Shown: positions 1-8,584, counted from the first letter of the stretch. The stretch is 64,000 nucleotides of DNA from Bacteroidales bacterium (GCA_023667095.1 JAMPAT010000005.1:1-64000), one strand, 5' to 3'. Translations and numbers: made by a program. The notes: a model not told the origin generated them from the letters alone.

Positions 1-22
1 AGCGAAAGGATGATTTTCTTTA

Positions 23-47
23 CCATAACCTGAAGGTTTAGTTATGG
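23..47. other. Short imperfect inverted repeat
   Basis: CCATAAC (23-29) pairs with GTTATGG (41-47), and inside it AACC pairs with GGTT around a TGAA loop. It may be the 3' end structure of a transcript from the left of the window. I see no coding region in positions 1-135. Confidence 0.3.
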
Positions 48-135
48 ACTGTCCCATAAGACAAGTATGATGCCTGGAAAGGATGCCAAAGAAAAGAAAT
101 AATGCAGGCGATTTTTCTACAACACAAAAAAATGC

Positions 136-143
136 TATATTTG
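136..143 (+). promoter_or_regulatory. Bacteroidetes -7 element TATATTTG
   Basis: TATATTTG fits the TAnnTTTG consensus and lies 24 nt before the GTG of the small ORF at 167 and about 240 nt before the phosphopantetheinyl transferase gene. No TTTG is visible 19-21 nt upstream. It probably drives both. Confidence 0.5.
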
Positions 144-166
144 CCCCGGATTATTAACAGATTTAC

Positions 167-355
167 GTGGAACCTCCCAGTCATATATTGACAGACCGCA
201 GTGCCGCTGCGGAGAATTTATCTGACGACCCTCTGTCGGAATATATTTTCATGGTTGTAGATACGCCTTCAGATGATGAAGGATATTATGTATGTGCATA
301 TTCTGCGCATACAGGATTGTCGTATATTGGCATGCCCGGTAACATAGAATCATAA
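167..355 (+). CDS. Small hypothetical protein (62 aa)
   Basis: I do not recognise this protein. It starts with GTG 24 nt after a good TAnnTTTG element and stops 27 nt before the phosphopantetheinyl transferase gene, so it would be first in a two-gene transcript. The product is acidic, with no signal peptide, no membrane segment and no cysteine motif (one Cys only). It contains a run of Asp/Glu/Ser and ends in Gly-Asn-Ile-Glu-Ser. It could be a real small protein or just an open frame in a leader. The non-ATG start and lack of any family resemblance keep confidence low. Confidence 0.35.
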   Translation: MEPPSHILTDRSAAAENLSDDPLSEYIFMVVDTPSDDEGYYVCAYSAHTGLSYIGMPGNIES

Positions 356-382
356 CAAACGCAAAACACTATAATATAATAT

Positions 383-1018
383 ATGGGACTTTATCTAAGA
401 AAAACCCTTGACAATAAAGCAGAAATCTCAGTCTGGCAGGTAACGGAGACGGAGGAGGAGCTCCTGTCACTCTGTTCGGTGCCGACGGATGAAATGGAAG
501 AGATCTCGCTTATCCGCAGCGAGGCACAGAGGAAGCAGAAACTGGCAGTGAGGGCACTGCTCAACGAGGTGTTTGAGGAAAAGATGTACCTCAATCACCA
601 CGACAACGGCAAACCATACCTGGAAAACTGCATCACCAACATCAGCATCACACACACCGACAGGTATGTGGCAATCATCACACACGATGAGGATGACCTC
701 GGAATAGACATCGAGTCACTTGACAGGGATTTCTCTGCTGTAGAGAAGAAGGCACTCTCCGAAGACGAGATCGAGGATCTGGATGAGGACAGGAGGAATG
801 AACAGCTCGCCATATACTGGTGCGCAAAGGAGGCAATATTCAAGAGAATGTCGCAGAACCGCGTGGATTTCTCAGAGCAGATAGAGGTTGAGAAATTCAA
901 TCCGAAAGGAGAGGGCGAACTTGACGCCACATTCATCCATAAGGACGGCCACGAGGAGGAATTTGAGCTTGGGTATATCACATTTGACCGCCACGTGCTG
1001 GTCTGGGTTGTCGGATAG
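383..1018 (+). CDS. 4'-phosphopantetheinyl transferase (Sfp/AcpT superfamily)
   Basis: Transfers the phosphopantetheine arm of CoA to a serine of an acyl or peptidyl carrier protein in the cytoplasm. The two family motifs are present: GIDIE (around residue 112), whose Asp and Glu bind magnesium, and WCAKEAIFK (around residues 149-157), the WxxKEAxxK signature. The N-terminal half carries the substrate-side NxKPY-like segment (NGKPYLE). At 211 aa the length matches two-lobed Sfp-type enzymes. The ATG is preceded by an AT-rich stretch without a Shine-Dalgarno, as is usual in this phylum. A very stable hairpin follows at 1085-1122. The carrier-protein partner is not in this window, so whether it serves fatty acid, aryl-polyene or secondary metabolism is unknown. 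Confidence 0.88.
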   Translation: MGLYLRKTLDNKAEISVWQVTETEEELLSLCSVPTDEMEEISLIRSEAQRKQKLAVRALLNEVFEEKMYLNHHDNGKPYLENCITNISITHTDRYVAIITHDEDDLGIDIESLDRDFSAVEKKALSEDEIEDLDEDRRNEQLAIYWCAKEAIFKRMSQNRVDFSEQIEVEKFNPKGEGELDATFIHKDGHEEEFELGYITFDRHVLVWVVG

Positions 1019-1049
1019 CCGCTCCAAACGTCCAATGTAACATTTTTGT

Positions 1050-1071
1050 TTAGAATTTATAATAATTCTAA
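1050..1071. repeat. AT-rich inverted repeat, possible operator
   Basis: TTAGAATT (1050-1057) and AATTCTAA (1064-1071) form a perfect 8-bp inverted repeat around TATAAT. It lies between the PPTase stop and the nrdD promoter. Its size and symmetry fit a dimeric regulator site, but it does not resemble the NrdR box I know. Confidence 0.4.
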
Positions 1072-1084
1072 TTTAAATATTTTT

Positions 1085-1122
1085 ATAATCGTCTGCTAAG
1101 CAAAGACTTAACAGGCGATTAT
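1085..1122 (+). terminator. Long stem-loop, likely terminator after the PPTase gene
   Basis: The arms 1085-1100 and 1107-1122 pair over 16 positions with one mismatch (C1096/A1111) and one G-T pair, around the 6-nt loop CAAAGA. A T-rich stretch (CTTTATTGTT) follows. It would end transcription from the PPTase gene and insulate nrdD. Confidence 0.65.
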
Positions 1123-1180
1123 CTTTATTGTTAATAACTTTTCACAGGAAATCACATAGAAACTTTGAAGTATTCACTTA

Positions 1181-1188
1181 TCTTTGTC
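1181..1188 (+). promoter_or_regulatory. -7 element TATCTTTG upstream of nrdD
   Basis: TATCTTTG fits TAnnTTTG exactly and would give a leader of about 100 nt for nrdD. No TTTG stands at the standard distance upstream. Confidence 0.5.
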
Positions 1189-1293
1189 TTCCGGTTTTGA
1201 AAGACCAATCCGGCGAGACAACAATCAATCAAATATAACCTTTTCGGTCCGAAGCACGCAAAGCTCGCGGACTGATACAAACTAGACTTCATA

Positions 1294-3501
1294 ATGGTTC
1301 GGAATGTTATAAAGCGCGACGGCAGAATCGTTGAGTTCGACAAGAAAAAGATTATAGATGCTGTGACAAAGGCAATGGATGTCACAGATGGCGGCGAAGA
1401 CATTGTCCTGGCGGCTGAAATTGCAGCTGCCATCGCAAAGATTGGACAGGAGAGCATGAGCGTAGAGGCAATCCAGGACCATGTCGAGATGGAGCTGATG
1501 AACAGTCCGCGCAAGGAAGTCGCAAAGAAATATATAGCATACCGTAACCAGAGGAACCTCGTCCGCAAGGCAAAGTCCCGCGAGATATTCAAGGAAATCA
1601 TCGAGGCACAGGCGACTGACGTGACAAGGGAGAACGCAAACATGAATGCGGACACCCCTGCCGGAATGATGATGAAGTTCGCGTCAGAGTCAACAAAGTC
1701 ATTCGTTGACGAGTGCCTTCTGTCGGAGGATGTAAAGGAAGCCGTACAGGATGCCTACATCCATATCCACGACAAGGACTACTACCCGACAAAGAGCCTT
1801 ACCTGCGTACAGCACCCGCTTGACAAGATTCTGAAGAACGGATTCTTCGCAGGACATGGAGAGTCAAGGCCTGCAAAAAGGATAGAGACAGCAAGCATAC
1901 TCGGATGTATTTCAATGGAGACAGTCCAGAACGAGATGCACGGAGGACAGGCAATCCCTGCATTCGATTTCTACATGGCACCTTTCGTAAGGAAGGCATA
2001 CCAGGAGGAAATCGAAAAGATAAGTGACATGACCGAGACTGACTATTCTGAACTCAAGGAAATCGAAATCGATGACTATATCAGGAGGGACCTTCTCGGC
2101 ATCCAGGGCAAGGAAAGGGTCGTGCAGCATGCCATCAACATGACTGTCAGCCGTGTCCACCAGTCAATGGAGGCATTCATACACAATATGAACTCCATCC
2201 ATTCACGCGGTGGCAACCAGGTGGTGTTCAGCTCTATAAACTATGGAACAGACACATCTGCAGAAGGACGCTGCGTAATCCGTGAAATCCTCAACACTAC
2301 ATACGAAGGTGTAGGCAACGGCTCGACTGCCATCTTCCCTATCCAGATATGGAAAAAGAAGAGAGGTGTCAGCTATCTGCCTGAGGACAGGAACTACGAC
2401 CTGTACAAATTTGCCTGCAAGGTATCTGCAAGACGTTTCTTCCCTAACTTCATCAATCTTGATGCACCATTCAACCACCACGAACTGTGGAAGGCTGACG
2501 ATCCGAAGAGATATGAGTACGAGTGTGCAACAATGGGATGCCGCACCAGAGTCTTCGAGAACAGGTTCGGACCGAAGACTTCTATCGGACGCGGCAACCT
2601 CTCATTCACGACAATCAATATCGTAAGGATTGCAATCGAGTGCATGGGAATCGAGGACAGGAACGACAGGATACAGGCATTCTTCCACAAGCTTGACTGG
2701 GCACTTGACATAACAGCAAAGCAGCTCTGCGAGAGATTCAATTTCCAGAAGACCGCACTGAAGAAGCAGTTTCCTCTGCTCATGGGTGCACTCTGGATTG
2801 GCAGCGATGACCTGAAGGAGAACGATACAATCGAGCCGGTAATCAACCAGGGTACACTCGGAATCGGATTCATCGGCCTTGCAGAGGCCCTGATTGCTCT
2901 CATAGGCAAGCATCATGGTGAATCAGACGAGGCCCAGGAACTCGGACTCCGCATCGTAACCTACATGAGGGACAAGGCAAACGGATATTCAGAGATGTTC
3001 AAGCACAATTTCAGTGTAATCGCGACACCTGCGGAAGGTCTCTCAGGAAGGTTCACCAAGCTTGACCGCAAGAAATTCGGAATCCTGCCCGGCATCACCG
3101 ACAAGGATTACTACACCAACTCCAACCATGTGCCTGTATACTATCACTGCACCCCTAAGCACAAGGCAGAAATCGAGGCACCTTACCACGACCTCACACG
3201 GGGAGGACATATATTCTATGTCGAGATTGACGGAGACGCCACACATAATCCTGAGGCAATCATGGCAATCGTTGACCTTATGGACAGATACAACATCGGC
3301 TACGGCTCTGTAAACCACAACAGGAACAGGTGTATGGACTGCGGCTATGAAAATGCGGATGCATCGCTTGATGAGTGCCCTAAATGCCATGGACACAACA
3401 TTGACAAGCTCCAGAGGATTACAGGATATCTGGTCGGCACAACAGGAAGGTGGAACAATGCCAAATTAGCTGAGCTACATGACCGCGTTGTCCACAAATA
3501 A
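1294..3501 (+). CDS. nrdD: Anaerobic (class III) ribonucleoside-triphosphate reductase
   Basis: Reduces ribonucleoside triphosphates to deoxyribonucleotides under anoxia, using a glycyl radical. Residues 1-90 form an ATP-cone (MVRNVIKRDGRIVEFDKKKI), the allosteric nucleotide site. The central part is the glycyl-radical barrel. Near the C-terminus a zinc ribbon is formed by C680, C683, C695 and C698, followed by RITGYLVG with the predicted radical glycine G711. At 735 aa it is full length. nrdG, its activase, follows after 97 nt on the same strand. The leader is about 100 nt from the -7 element at 1181, with an inverted repeat and a terminator hairpin further upstream. Its presence points to strictly or facultatively anaerobic growth. 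Confidence 0.96.
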   Translation: MVRNVIKRDGRIVEFDKKKIIDAVTKAMDVTDGGEDIVLAAEIAAAIAKIGQESMSVEAIQDHVEMELMNSPRKEVAKKYIAYRNQRNLVRKAKSREIFKEIIEAQATDVTRENANMNADTPAGMMMKFASESTKSFVDECLLSEDVKEAVQDAYIHIHDKDYYPTKSLTCVQHPLDKILKNGFFAGHGESRPAKRIETASILGCISMETVQNEMHGGQAIPAFDFYMAPFVRKAYQEEIEKISDMTETDYSELKEIEIDDYIRRDLLGIQGKERVVQHAINMTVSRVHQSMEAFIHNMNSIHSRGGNQVVFSSINYGTDTSAEGRCVIREILNTTYEGVGNGSTAIFPIQIWKKKRGVSYLPEDRNYDLYKFACKVSARRFFPNFINLDAPFNHHELWKADDPKRYEYECATMGCRTRVFENRFGPKTSIGRGNLSFTTINIVRIAIECMGIEDRNDRIQAFFHKLDWALDITAKQLCERFNFQKTALKKQFPLLMGALWIGSDDLKENDTIEPVINQGTLGIGFIGLAEALIALIGKHHGESDEAQELGLRIVTYMRDKANGYSEMFKHNFSVIATPAEGLSGRFTKLDRKKFGILPGITDKDYYTNSNHVPVYYHCTPKHKAEIEAPYHDLTRGGHIFYVEIDGDATHNPEAIMAIVDLMDRYNIGYGSVNHNRNRCMDCGYENADASLDECPKCHGHNIDKLQRITGYLVGTTGRWNNAKLAELHDRVVHK

Positions 3502-3559
3502 TTCAGATTCCATGTCTTATTGAAATCTGTATCTTGGAAACAACTGAATTTTAATATAA

Positions 3560-3591
3560 GGGCTGTTACCGGAAGAGAACCGATGCAGCCC
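3560..3591 (+). other. Stem-loop in the nrdD-nrdG gap
   Basis: GGGCTG (3560-3565) pairs with CAGCCC (3586-3591), with an inner CGG/CCG pair (3570-3572 / 3580-3582) around AAGAGAA. GAAAATTTT follows. It could be a weak terminator or an RNA-stability element setting the nrdD:nrdG ratio. Confidence 0.4.
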
Positions 3592-3648
3592 GAAAATTTT
3601 GGATATGTACAATATCAAGGATAATAGCACAATAGAAGTTGGGGAAAG

Positions 3649-3694
3649 TTCTTCCAGTATGTTCAGGATCCGGATTCTGGACATACTGGAAGAG
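3649..3694 (+). promoter_or_regulatory. Strong RNA hairpin over the nrdG start
   Basis: CTTCCAGTATGTTCAG (3651-3666) pairs with CTGGACATACTGGAAG (3677-3692). All 16 positions pair as RNA, one of them as U-G, and the stem can extend by two more pairs (3649-3650 with 3693-3694). The loop is 10 nt. The preferred nrdG ATG (3659) lies inside the 5' arm, and the purine-rich GGGGAAAG (3641-3648) lies just outside it. Confidence 0.6.
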
Positions 3695-4165
3695 ACCATG
3701 GCCGATGGTCCTGGACTCCGGACCGCCATTTATTGTGCAGGCTGTGCGCATCACTGTCCGGATTGCCACAATCCGCAGTCATGGGACTTTGCAGGAGGGC
3801 ATGAAATGACAGTCGATGAACTTCTTGAGATTGTCAAGGCTGATGAATTCAGCAACGTATCCTTCTCAGGAGGCGACCCTTTCTACCAGGTAGAGGCATT
3901 TACGGAACTGGCCAGGCGCATCAAGGAAGAAACCGGCAAGACAATATGGTGCTGGACAGGATTCACATACGAAGAAATCCTTGCTGACAGCCGCCTGTCA
4001 ATGCTTCTGCCATACATTGACGTACTTGTAGACGGACCATTCGTAATAGAAAAGAAAGACCCGGAACTGCTGTTCCGGGGCAGTTCAAACCAGAGAATAA
4101 TCTATCTCACAGAGCACAAAGAGGATGTCATTCCTGGGACTGTGCCCTTAAAACCTGCGAAATAA
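3659..4165 (+). CDS. nrdG: Anaerobic ribonucleotide reductase activating protein (radical SAM)
   Basis: A radical-SAM activase that abstracts hydrogen from the radical glycine of NrdD. With the start chosen here the CxxxCxxC cluster motif is C29, C33, C36, preceded by DGPGLRTAIYCAGC and followed by HNPQSW, as in NrdG. An SGGDP segment for SAM binding lies further on. The frame is open upstream to a TTG at 3599 and an ATG at 3605, giving 18-20 extra residues. I prefer 3659 because family members begin just before this point and a purine-rich GGGGAAAG stands 10 nt before it, but the longer form is possible. The start sits inside a strong hairpin. The 3' end overlaps the convergent epimerase gene by 38 nt. 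Confidence 0.9.
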   Translation: MFRIRILDILEETMADGPGLRTAIYCAGCAHHCPDCHNPQSWDFAGGHEMTVDELLEIVKADEFSNVSFSGGDPFYQVEAFTELARRIKEETGKTIWCWTGFTYEEILADSRLSMLLPYIDVLVDGPFVIEKKDPELLFRGSSNQRIIYLTEHKEDVIPGTVPLKPAK

Positions 4166-5585
4166 AACGGTTCTTCCCGGTCGTATTCCAGAAAACCTCA
4201 TCGATAGGGCAGGATGTACACCATGCCCCTCCAAGAAGGACAAGCTCCAGGGATGCAGAGAAACGGTGGCCATTCTCACATTCCCATTCGAAGACAGCGC
4301 CCTTTATACCAAGCTTTTCAGCAGGGCCAAGGAAATGCCCTCCACGGAATGCAGCTGCGGCTTCAACCTCCTCATACGTAAGGTCATAGATTGACTTGCT
4401 TTCGTCATATCCATGTGCAAGCCTACGTACCTCTCCATTGCATTCAGCTTTTTCAAGGTTTTTCTCATAATAAGGAGGACGGGCCTGCTCCCAGGATTTG
4501 ATTGAACGGTAATTCTCCTCTGAGCCGTAATAGGCATTCAGCTTATCCTTGTCATTTTCCACCCACCACTGGGTTCCCATCCCTTCCTCAAAGGCATACC
4601 GTCTCATAAAGGACTTGACAGCCCACGCTGGAGCAAGGAAAGCAAGGTTGTAATACCAGGGAAGACGCGTCATCATTCCCTTGAAATACTCCCCGACAGG
4701 GACATTTGCCCTGAAATGAAGATAATTCTCCAGCACATCAGCGTCAGTGTACCACATTCCATGGAAATTCTGGGTAGCAAACCATTGAGGTTCAAACGAT
4801 TTATCCGGACCAGGAAGCCCAAGGGCAGTCATCATCCTGTACTCGAACTCATAGTTGGTCATACGGTACTGCTCACCGCTGCTTATATTGTAGAACCTGT
4901 TCCAGAACTCTTCCGGCACCCAGTCTTCAACTACATTGGACAGCACCCTCCCGGAATCCTCTATCGTAGCCCATTCCAGGACTCCCCTGACCGGCACATG
5001 GAAAGCCGTAGGATTTACAACCTTCATGATTCCAGGATACAGGATACCAGTCTGCCTGATGGAGACCCATTTCTTGATTCCGGAATCCACAATCGCCCTC
5101 TCGGCCTCACATTTGGAAACCGAATACTTGTCATACCTGCTGGCATAGACAGGATCTCCTGCCCGTCCCCAATGCACAGGAAAGAGCCTGTCTCCGCATT
5201 GCGCCACAGAACCTATATATACGACCTTGATATCATCTGCATTTTTCTGGGCAAGTACGGCCCTTGCAATATGCTGAGCAGATGAAATATTGACTTTCAA
5301 TGTCTTTTCAGGGAAATAGTCAGCGGCAGGAGAAACCATTCCTCCGACATGCAGTACATAGTCCACACCTGTAACACCCTTGAATATATCCTCATAGCAT
5401 GTGAGGTCACCCCATACCACCGACACGGCAGGGTCATCAAGATATGGCTGAAGCTTTTTTCTGTTCACTTTACTTGGACGGGCAAGCAGACGGATGTTGA
5501 ACCTGTCCTTTTTTTTCATCAGTTCCTGGAATCCGGCCCAGCCCATATTACCGGTAGCTCCGGTAAGGAATATTGTCTTTTTCAT
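4128..5585 (-). CDS. NAD-dependent epimerase/dehydratase (extended SDR) with C-terminal extension
   Basis: An extended short-chain dehydrogenase acting on an unknown, probably sugar-nucleotide or sterol-like, substrate. The Rossmann motif TGATGNMG begins at residue 8, and the catalytic YSVSK follows around residue 155. At 485 aa it is about 150 residues longer than usual. The last 60 residues contain C-E-N-G-H and C-T-S-C, which look like a small zinc ribbon. No signal peptide. It is the third gene of a minus-strand row (TPR protein, M23 protein, this gene), starting 55 nt after the M23 stop. It is convergent with nrdG and overlaps it by 38 nt. The substrate cannot be told from sequence. Confidence 0.8.
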   Translation of the reverse strand: MKKTIFLTGATGNMGWAGFQELMKKKDRFNIRLLARPSKVNRKKLQPYLDDPAVSVVWGDLTCYEDIFKGVTGVDYVLHVGGMVSPAADYFPEKTLKVNISSAQHIARAVLAQKNADDIKVVYIGSVAQCGDRLFPVHWGRAGDPVYASRYDKYSVSKCEAERAIVDSGIKKWVSIRQTGILYPGIMKVVNPTAFHVPVRGVLEWATIEDSGRVLSNVVEDWVPEEFWNRFYNISSGEQYRMTNYEFEYRMMTALGLPGPDKSFEPQWFATQNFHGMWYTDADVLENYLHFRANVPVGEYFKGMMTRLPWYYNLAFLAPAWAVKSFMRRYAFEEGMGTQWWVENDKDKLNAYYGSEENYRSIKSWEQARPPYYEKNLEKAECNGEVRRLAHGYDESKSIYDLTYEEVEAAAAFRGGHFLGPAEKLGIKGAVFEWECENGHRFSASLELVLLGGAWCTSCPIDEVFWNTTGKNRFISQVLRAQSQE

Positions 5586-5640
5586 AGTTAATTATCCGTT
5601 TGTCACACAATTAGTTGGAGTCATACAGGGGATACGCGGC

Positions 5641-6828
5641 CTATCGCAGCCAAAGTTCAGGGTTCTGTGGGGACTGGTCCTTCCATATCTGGAAATGGAG
5701 CTGGGTCTCACCGTTGATTGTATCGACAACTCCTATCGCCTGCCCTGTCTTGACCGTATCGCCGGGCTTGACGTAAGTTGACTTCAACTTGCAGTAGAAA
5801 GAGAAATAGTTGCCATGCTGCACAAGTACACACTGGTTGTATCCGGGCATCACGACAATCTGCTTAACGACACCGTTGAAGACAGCCTTGATCTCCGTCC
5901 CTGCCGAAAGTGCAATGTTGACTCCATTGTTGAAAGGCAGTTTCAGCTTTGTATATACAGGATGATAGTGCTGCCCGAAACGGTCAACAACAGGCCCCTC
6001 TGCCGGCCACGGCAGCTTTCCCTTATTTGCAGAGAACTCTGAAGCAAGCTTATAGTCCACAGGCTTCCTTGCTGTCTGTGAATTGCCGGAAGCAGGCTTC
6101 ATGGCAGCCTGCACAAGACGCCGGATCTCCTTGTCCAATGCTTCAACCTGACGTTTCTTTGACGCAAGTTCCTTCTGGTACTGCGCCTTGTTGCGGTTCA
6201 GCTGTGCAACTACCTTTCCTGCCTGCCTTTCCTCATCCGCAAGGGAATTCACCTCCTTCTGACGTTCTGCCCGCAATGCCTCTGCCTCTTTCTTCAATAT
6301 CTGGAGCTTTGCCTTTTCGGCTTCCAGGTCTGCCTGCGCAAGCCTTATTTTCTCTGCCTGCTCCTTCATCTGAGAAGAAAGGGTCCTGAAATAGCTGTAG
6401 CGGCGGAAAGCCTGCCCAAGATCCTCGCTTGCAAGGATATACATATACCAAATCTTTGCATCGCGGTTCTTGTACGCTCCCCTGACAAGGCGGGCATAAT
6501 ATGCAGAAAGGGTATCGACCCTGGCCTGATATAGATTTATCTGTCTCTGAGTCCTGTATATCCTGTCAGAATATCCTTTGATTTCACGGTCGCTCTGTGC
6601 CACGAGTTCCTTTCTGTTGGATATCTTCTTCCTGACAAGGGACAGCTCAGAAAGTGCGCTCCTGCTCCTGGAGGCATTGTCGGCAAGCTGCCTGTCAATA
6701 ATGGCAATCTCCTTCTCAAGCTGTGCCTTTCGGTTCTGCTGGGCAGAAACGTCCTGGGCAAGAAGTCCCGTTGCATTGCATGCAAGCAATACAACTGAAA
6801 GCAATATTCTGCAGAAAAACCTGTTCAT
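5641..6828 (-). CDS. EnvC-like murein hydrolase activator (degenerate M23 domain)
   Basis: Signal peptide at residues 1-25 (cut after GLLAQ), long coiled coil from about 30 to 250, then a C-terminal LytM/M23 fold. In active M23 enzymes zinc is held by HxxxD and HxH. Here the first motif reads NNGVN (both His and Asp replaced by Asn), and the second reads QLHF, keeping only one His. Three ligand positions are therefore lost, which fits an EnvC/NlpD-type activator of an amidase at the division septum rather than a hydrolase. It starts 8 nt after the TPR gene and is clearly co-transcribed with it. The cognate amidase is not in the window. Confidence 0.85.
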   Translation of the reverse strand: MNRFFCRILLSVVLLACNATGLLAQDVSAQQNRKAQLEKEIAIIDRQLADNASRSRSALSELSLVRKKISNRKELVAQSDREIKGYSDRIYRTQRQINLYQARVDTLSAYYARLVRGAYKNRDAKIWYMYILASEDLGQAFRRYSYFRTLSSQMKEQAEKIRLAQADLEAEKAKLQILKKEAEALRAERQKEVNSLADEERQAGKVVAQLNRNKAQYQKELASKKRQVEALDKEIRRLVQAAMKPASGNSQTARKPVDYKLASEFSANKGKLPWPAEGPVVDRFGQHYHPVYTKLKLPFNNGVNIALSAGTEIKAVFNGVVKQIVVMPGYNQCVLVQHGNYFSFYCKLKSTYVKPGDTVKTGQAIGVVDTINGETQLHFQIWKDQSPQNPELWLR

Positions 6829-6836
6829 CCGTTAAA

Positions 6837-8555
6837 CTATTTCTTGACAGCACTCCTGCGTTCATTGACTTTCTGTTCAAGTCCAGGAACATCCCCTGAC
6901 TTGTCTTTGGCAAGGGCCTGGTTCCAGTAGACGAATGCCTCATCATACTCCCCGAGCGCATAGAGGACTTCCGCGTAATGGTCAAGGATTACAGCATTGT
7001 CCCTGCCACCGTACAGCATTGCATGCTTGAAATTGCGCTTCGCCTCCTGCAGGTTGCCCTGAAGGTACAGAATCCACCCGTAAGTATCAAGATATGTCGG
7101 GTTGTCCGGTTCCTTCTCCACTGTCTTCCGGCTCATCACAGCAGCCTTCTTCAGCTGTTTGCCCTCCACGCTGAGATAATATGCATAGTTATTCAGGACA
7201 GGAAGATGGTCTGAATTGATTTTCAATGCCTTCTGATATGCTTTATATGCGTTCTTGTTCTCACCCTTGAGGTGATATATGTCCCCTATTGTCGTATAGG
7301 CATTGAGTGTCCTGGCACTGTCAGCCGGAGAGATGGAAAGAATCCGGCTGCATGTCTCAAGCACATTGTCATATTTCTTGAGATTATAGTCAGCAAGCAC
7401 AGCAAGCTCAAGGAAGGCGGGCTCCGACGGAAAATCAGCATACGATTTCCTCGCCTGCACAGAAAGGGAATCCCATTCATGCAGGTACATCAGCACCTCA
7501 GAATAGCTGGCGGCAGCCGAAAGGCTCGCCGGCCAGTTTTCCATATTCCTGCGGAAATATCCTGCCGCTTCATTTCCACGTCCGGTAGAATAGTAATATA
7601 TCCCGGCACCTGTCATTGCAGTGCTGTCACCAGGATGTGCCTTTATACAAGCTGTGAACATTGAGTCAATCTGCGGGCGGAAATTCTTCAGGAAATTGGG
7701 GTCTGTCCCCTGTGTCAATGCCTTAAGATAATCGCTCTTTCCTGAAGCGCTTATATCCTCACGGGAAAGGAAATCCCCCATGATCTTGAAATAATCAGTG
7801 TACTTCCTCGTAATCCTGTAAGCCTCAGCCTTTCCAAGAAGTGCAGGAGCATAATCCGGAGCAATATCCAACGCCTCGTCATACATTGCAAGGGCCGTAG
7901 AGTCATTGTACATTGACATCTGCCAGTCTGCAAGGACTGAAAGCACCTGTGGCGATGAATACTCCTTATTGTATGCTTCAAGCGATTCAAACGCCTCCGG
8001 CTGGCGGTCAAGACGGCACAGGATATCAAATCTGGCCATTGCAGTAGGCTCGCTCTTGCCGAATACGGTCTCAATCTGCCCAAGGGTCTCCAGCGCCTCA
8101 GCCATCTTGCCCTGTGACATGTATGTCTCTACAAGATTATAGTACAGGTCGCTCTTCTTCGGAAAATCCTTGAGCATCTCGACATACATTGATTCGGTCA
8201 GCTCCGGACGTCCGGTTATGCTGTACAGGGCAGCAAGACGGTATCTGTACCAGAAATTGCCAGGATCAAGCCTCACAGCCTCCTTAAGTTCCTTTTCTGC
8301 AGCCTCGAAATCCGAACGGAGCAGTTTGGAAAGTCCCATGTAATAATGCGCGGCATCATCCGTGGATGCGTTGTCCAGCAATACCTTAAGTTTCCTTTCC
8401 GCCTCACTGTAGCTTTTCATGTCAAAGTCAAGGACGGCATCGACAAGCAGGTTCTCCCTGTTCCGCTCAATTCTATAGGATTGGGCAGCCGCGTTTTGCT
8501 GCACGTAAAACAGGAAAGGGACACACAATATAAAAAACAAACGCCTAACAGTCAT
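6837..8555 (-). CDS. Exported tetratricopeptide-repeat protein
   Basis: A protein of repeated TPR helices over nearly its whole length, with the typical W/L-G-Y-A-F-A-P spacing recurring about every 34 residues (for example AHYYMGLSKLL and PDYAPALLGKAEAY). I use the ATG at 8555, not one 27 nt further upstream, because it gives a clean signal peptide (MTVRRLFFILCVPF, cut after AAAQ). It presumably works in the periplasm as a scaffold. The gene heads a row with the EnvC-like protein (8-nt gap) and the epimerase, suggesting an envelope or division role. The partner is unknown. Confidence 0.8.
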   Translation of the reverse strand: MTVRRLFFILCVPFLFYVQQNAAAQSYRIERNRENLLVDAVLDFDMKSYSEAERKLKVLLDNASTDDAAHYYMGLSKLLRSDFEAAEKELKEAVRLDPGNFWYRYRLAALYSITGRPELTESMYVEMLKDFPKKSDLYYNLVETYMSQGKMAEALETLGQIETVFGKSEPTAMARFDILCRLDRQPEAFESLEAYNKEYSSPQVLSVLADWQMSMYNDSTALAMYDEALDIAPDYAPALLGKAEAYRITRKYTDYFKIMGDFLSREDISASGKSDYLKALTQGTDPNFLKNFRPQIDSMFTACIKAHPGDSTAMTGAGIYYYSTGRGNEAAGYFRRNMENWPASLSAAASYSEVLMYLHEWDSLSVQARKSYADFPSEPAFLELAVLADYNLKKYDNVLETCSRILSISPADSARTLNAYTTIGDIYHLKGENKNAYKAYQKALKINSDHLPVLNNYAYYLSVEGKQLKKAAVMSRKTVEKEPDNPTYLDTYGWILYLQGNLQEAKRNFKHAMLYGGRDNAVILDHYAEVLYALGEYDEAFVYWNQALAKDKSGDVPGLEQKVNERRSAVKK

Positions 8556-8584
8556 AACATCTAATCTCCAAATGGAAAACAATA

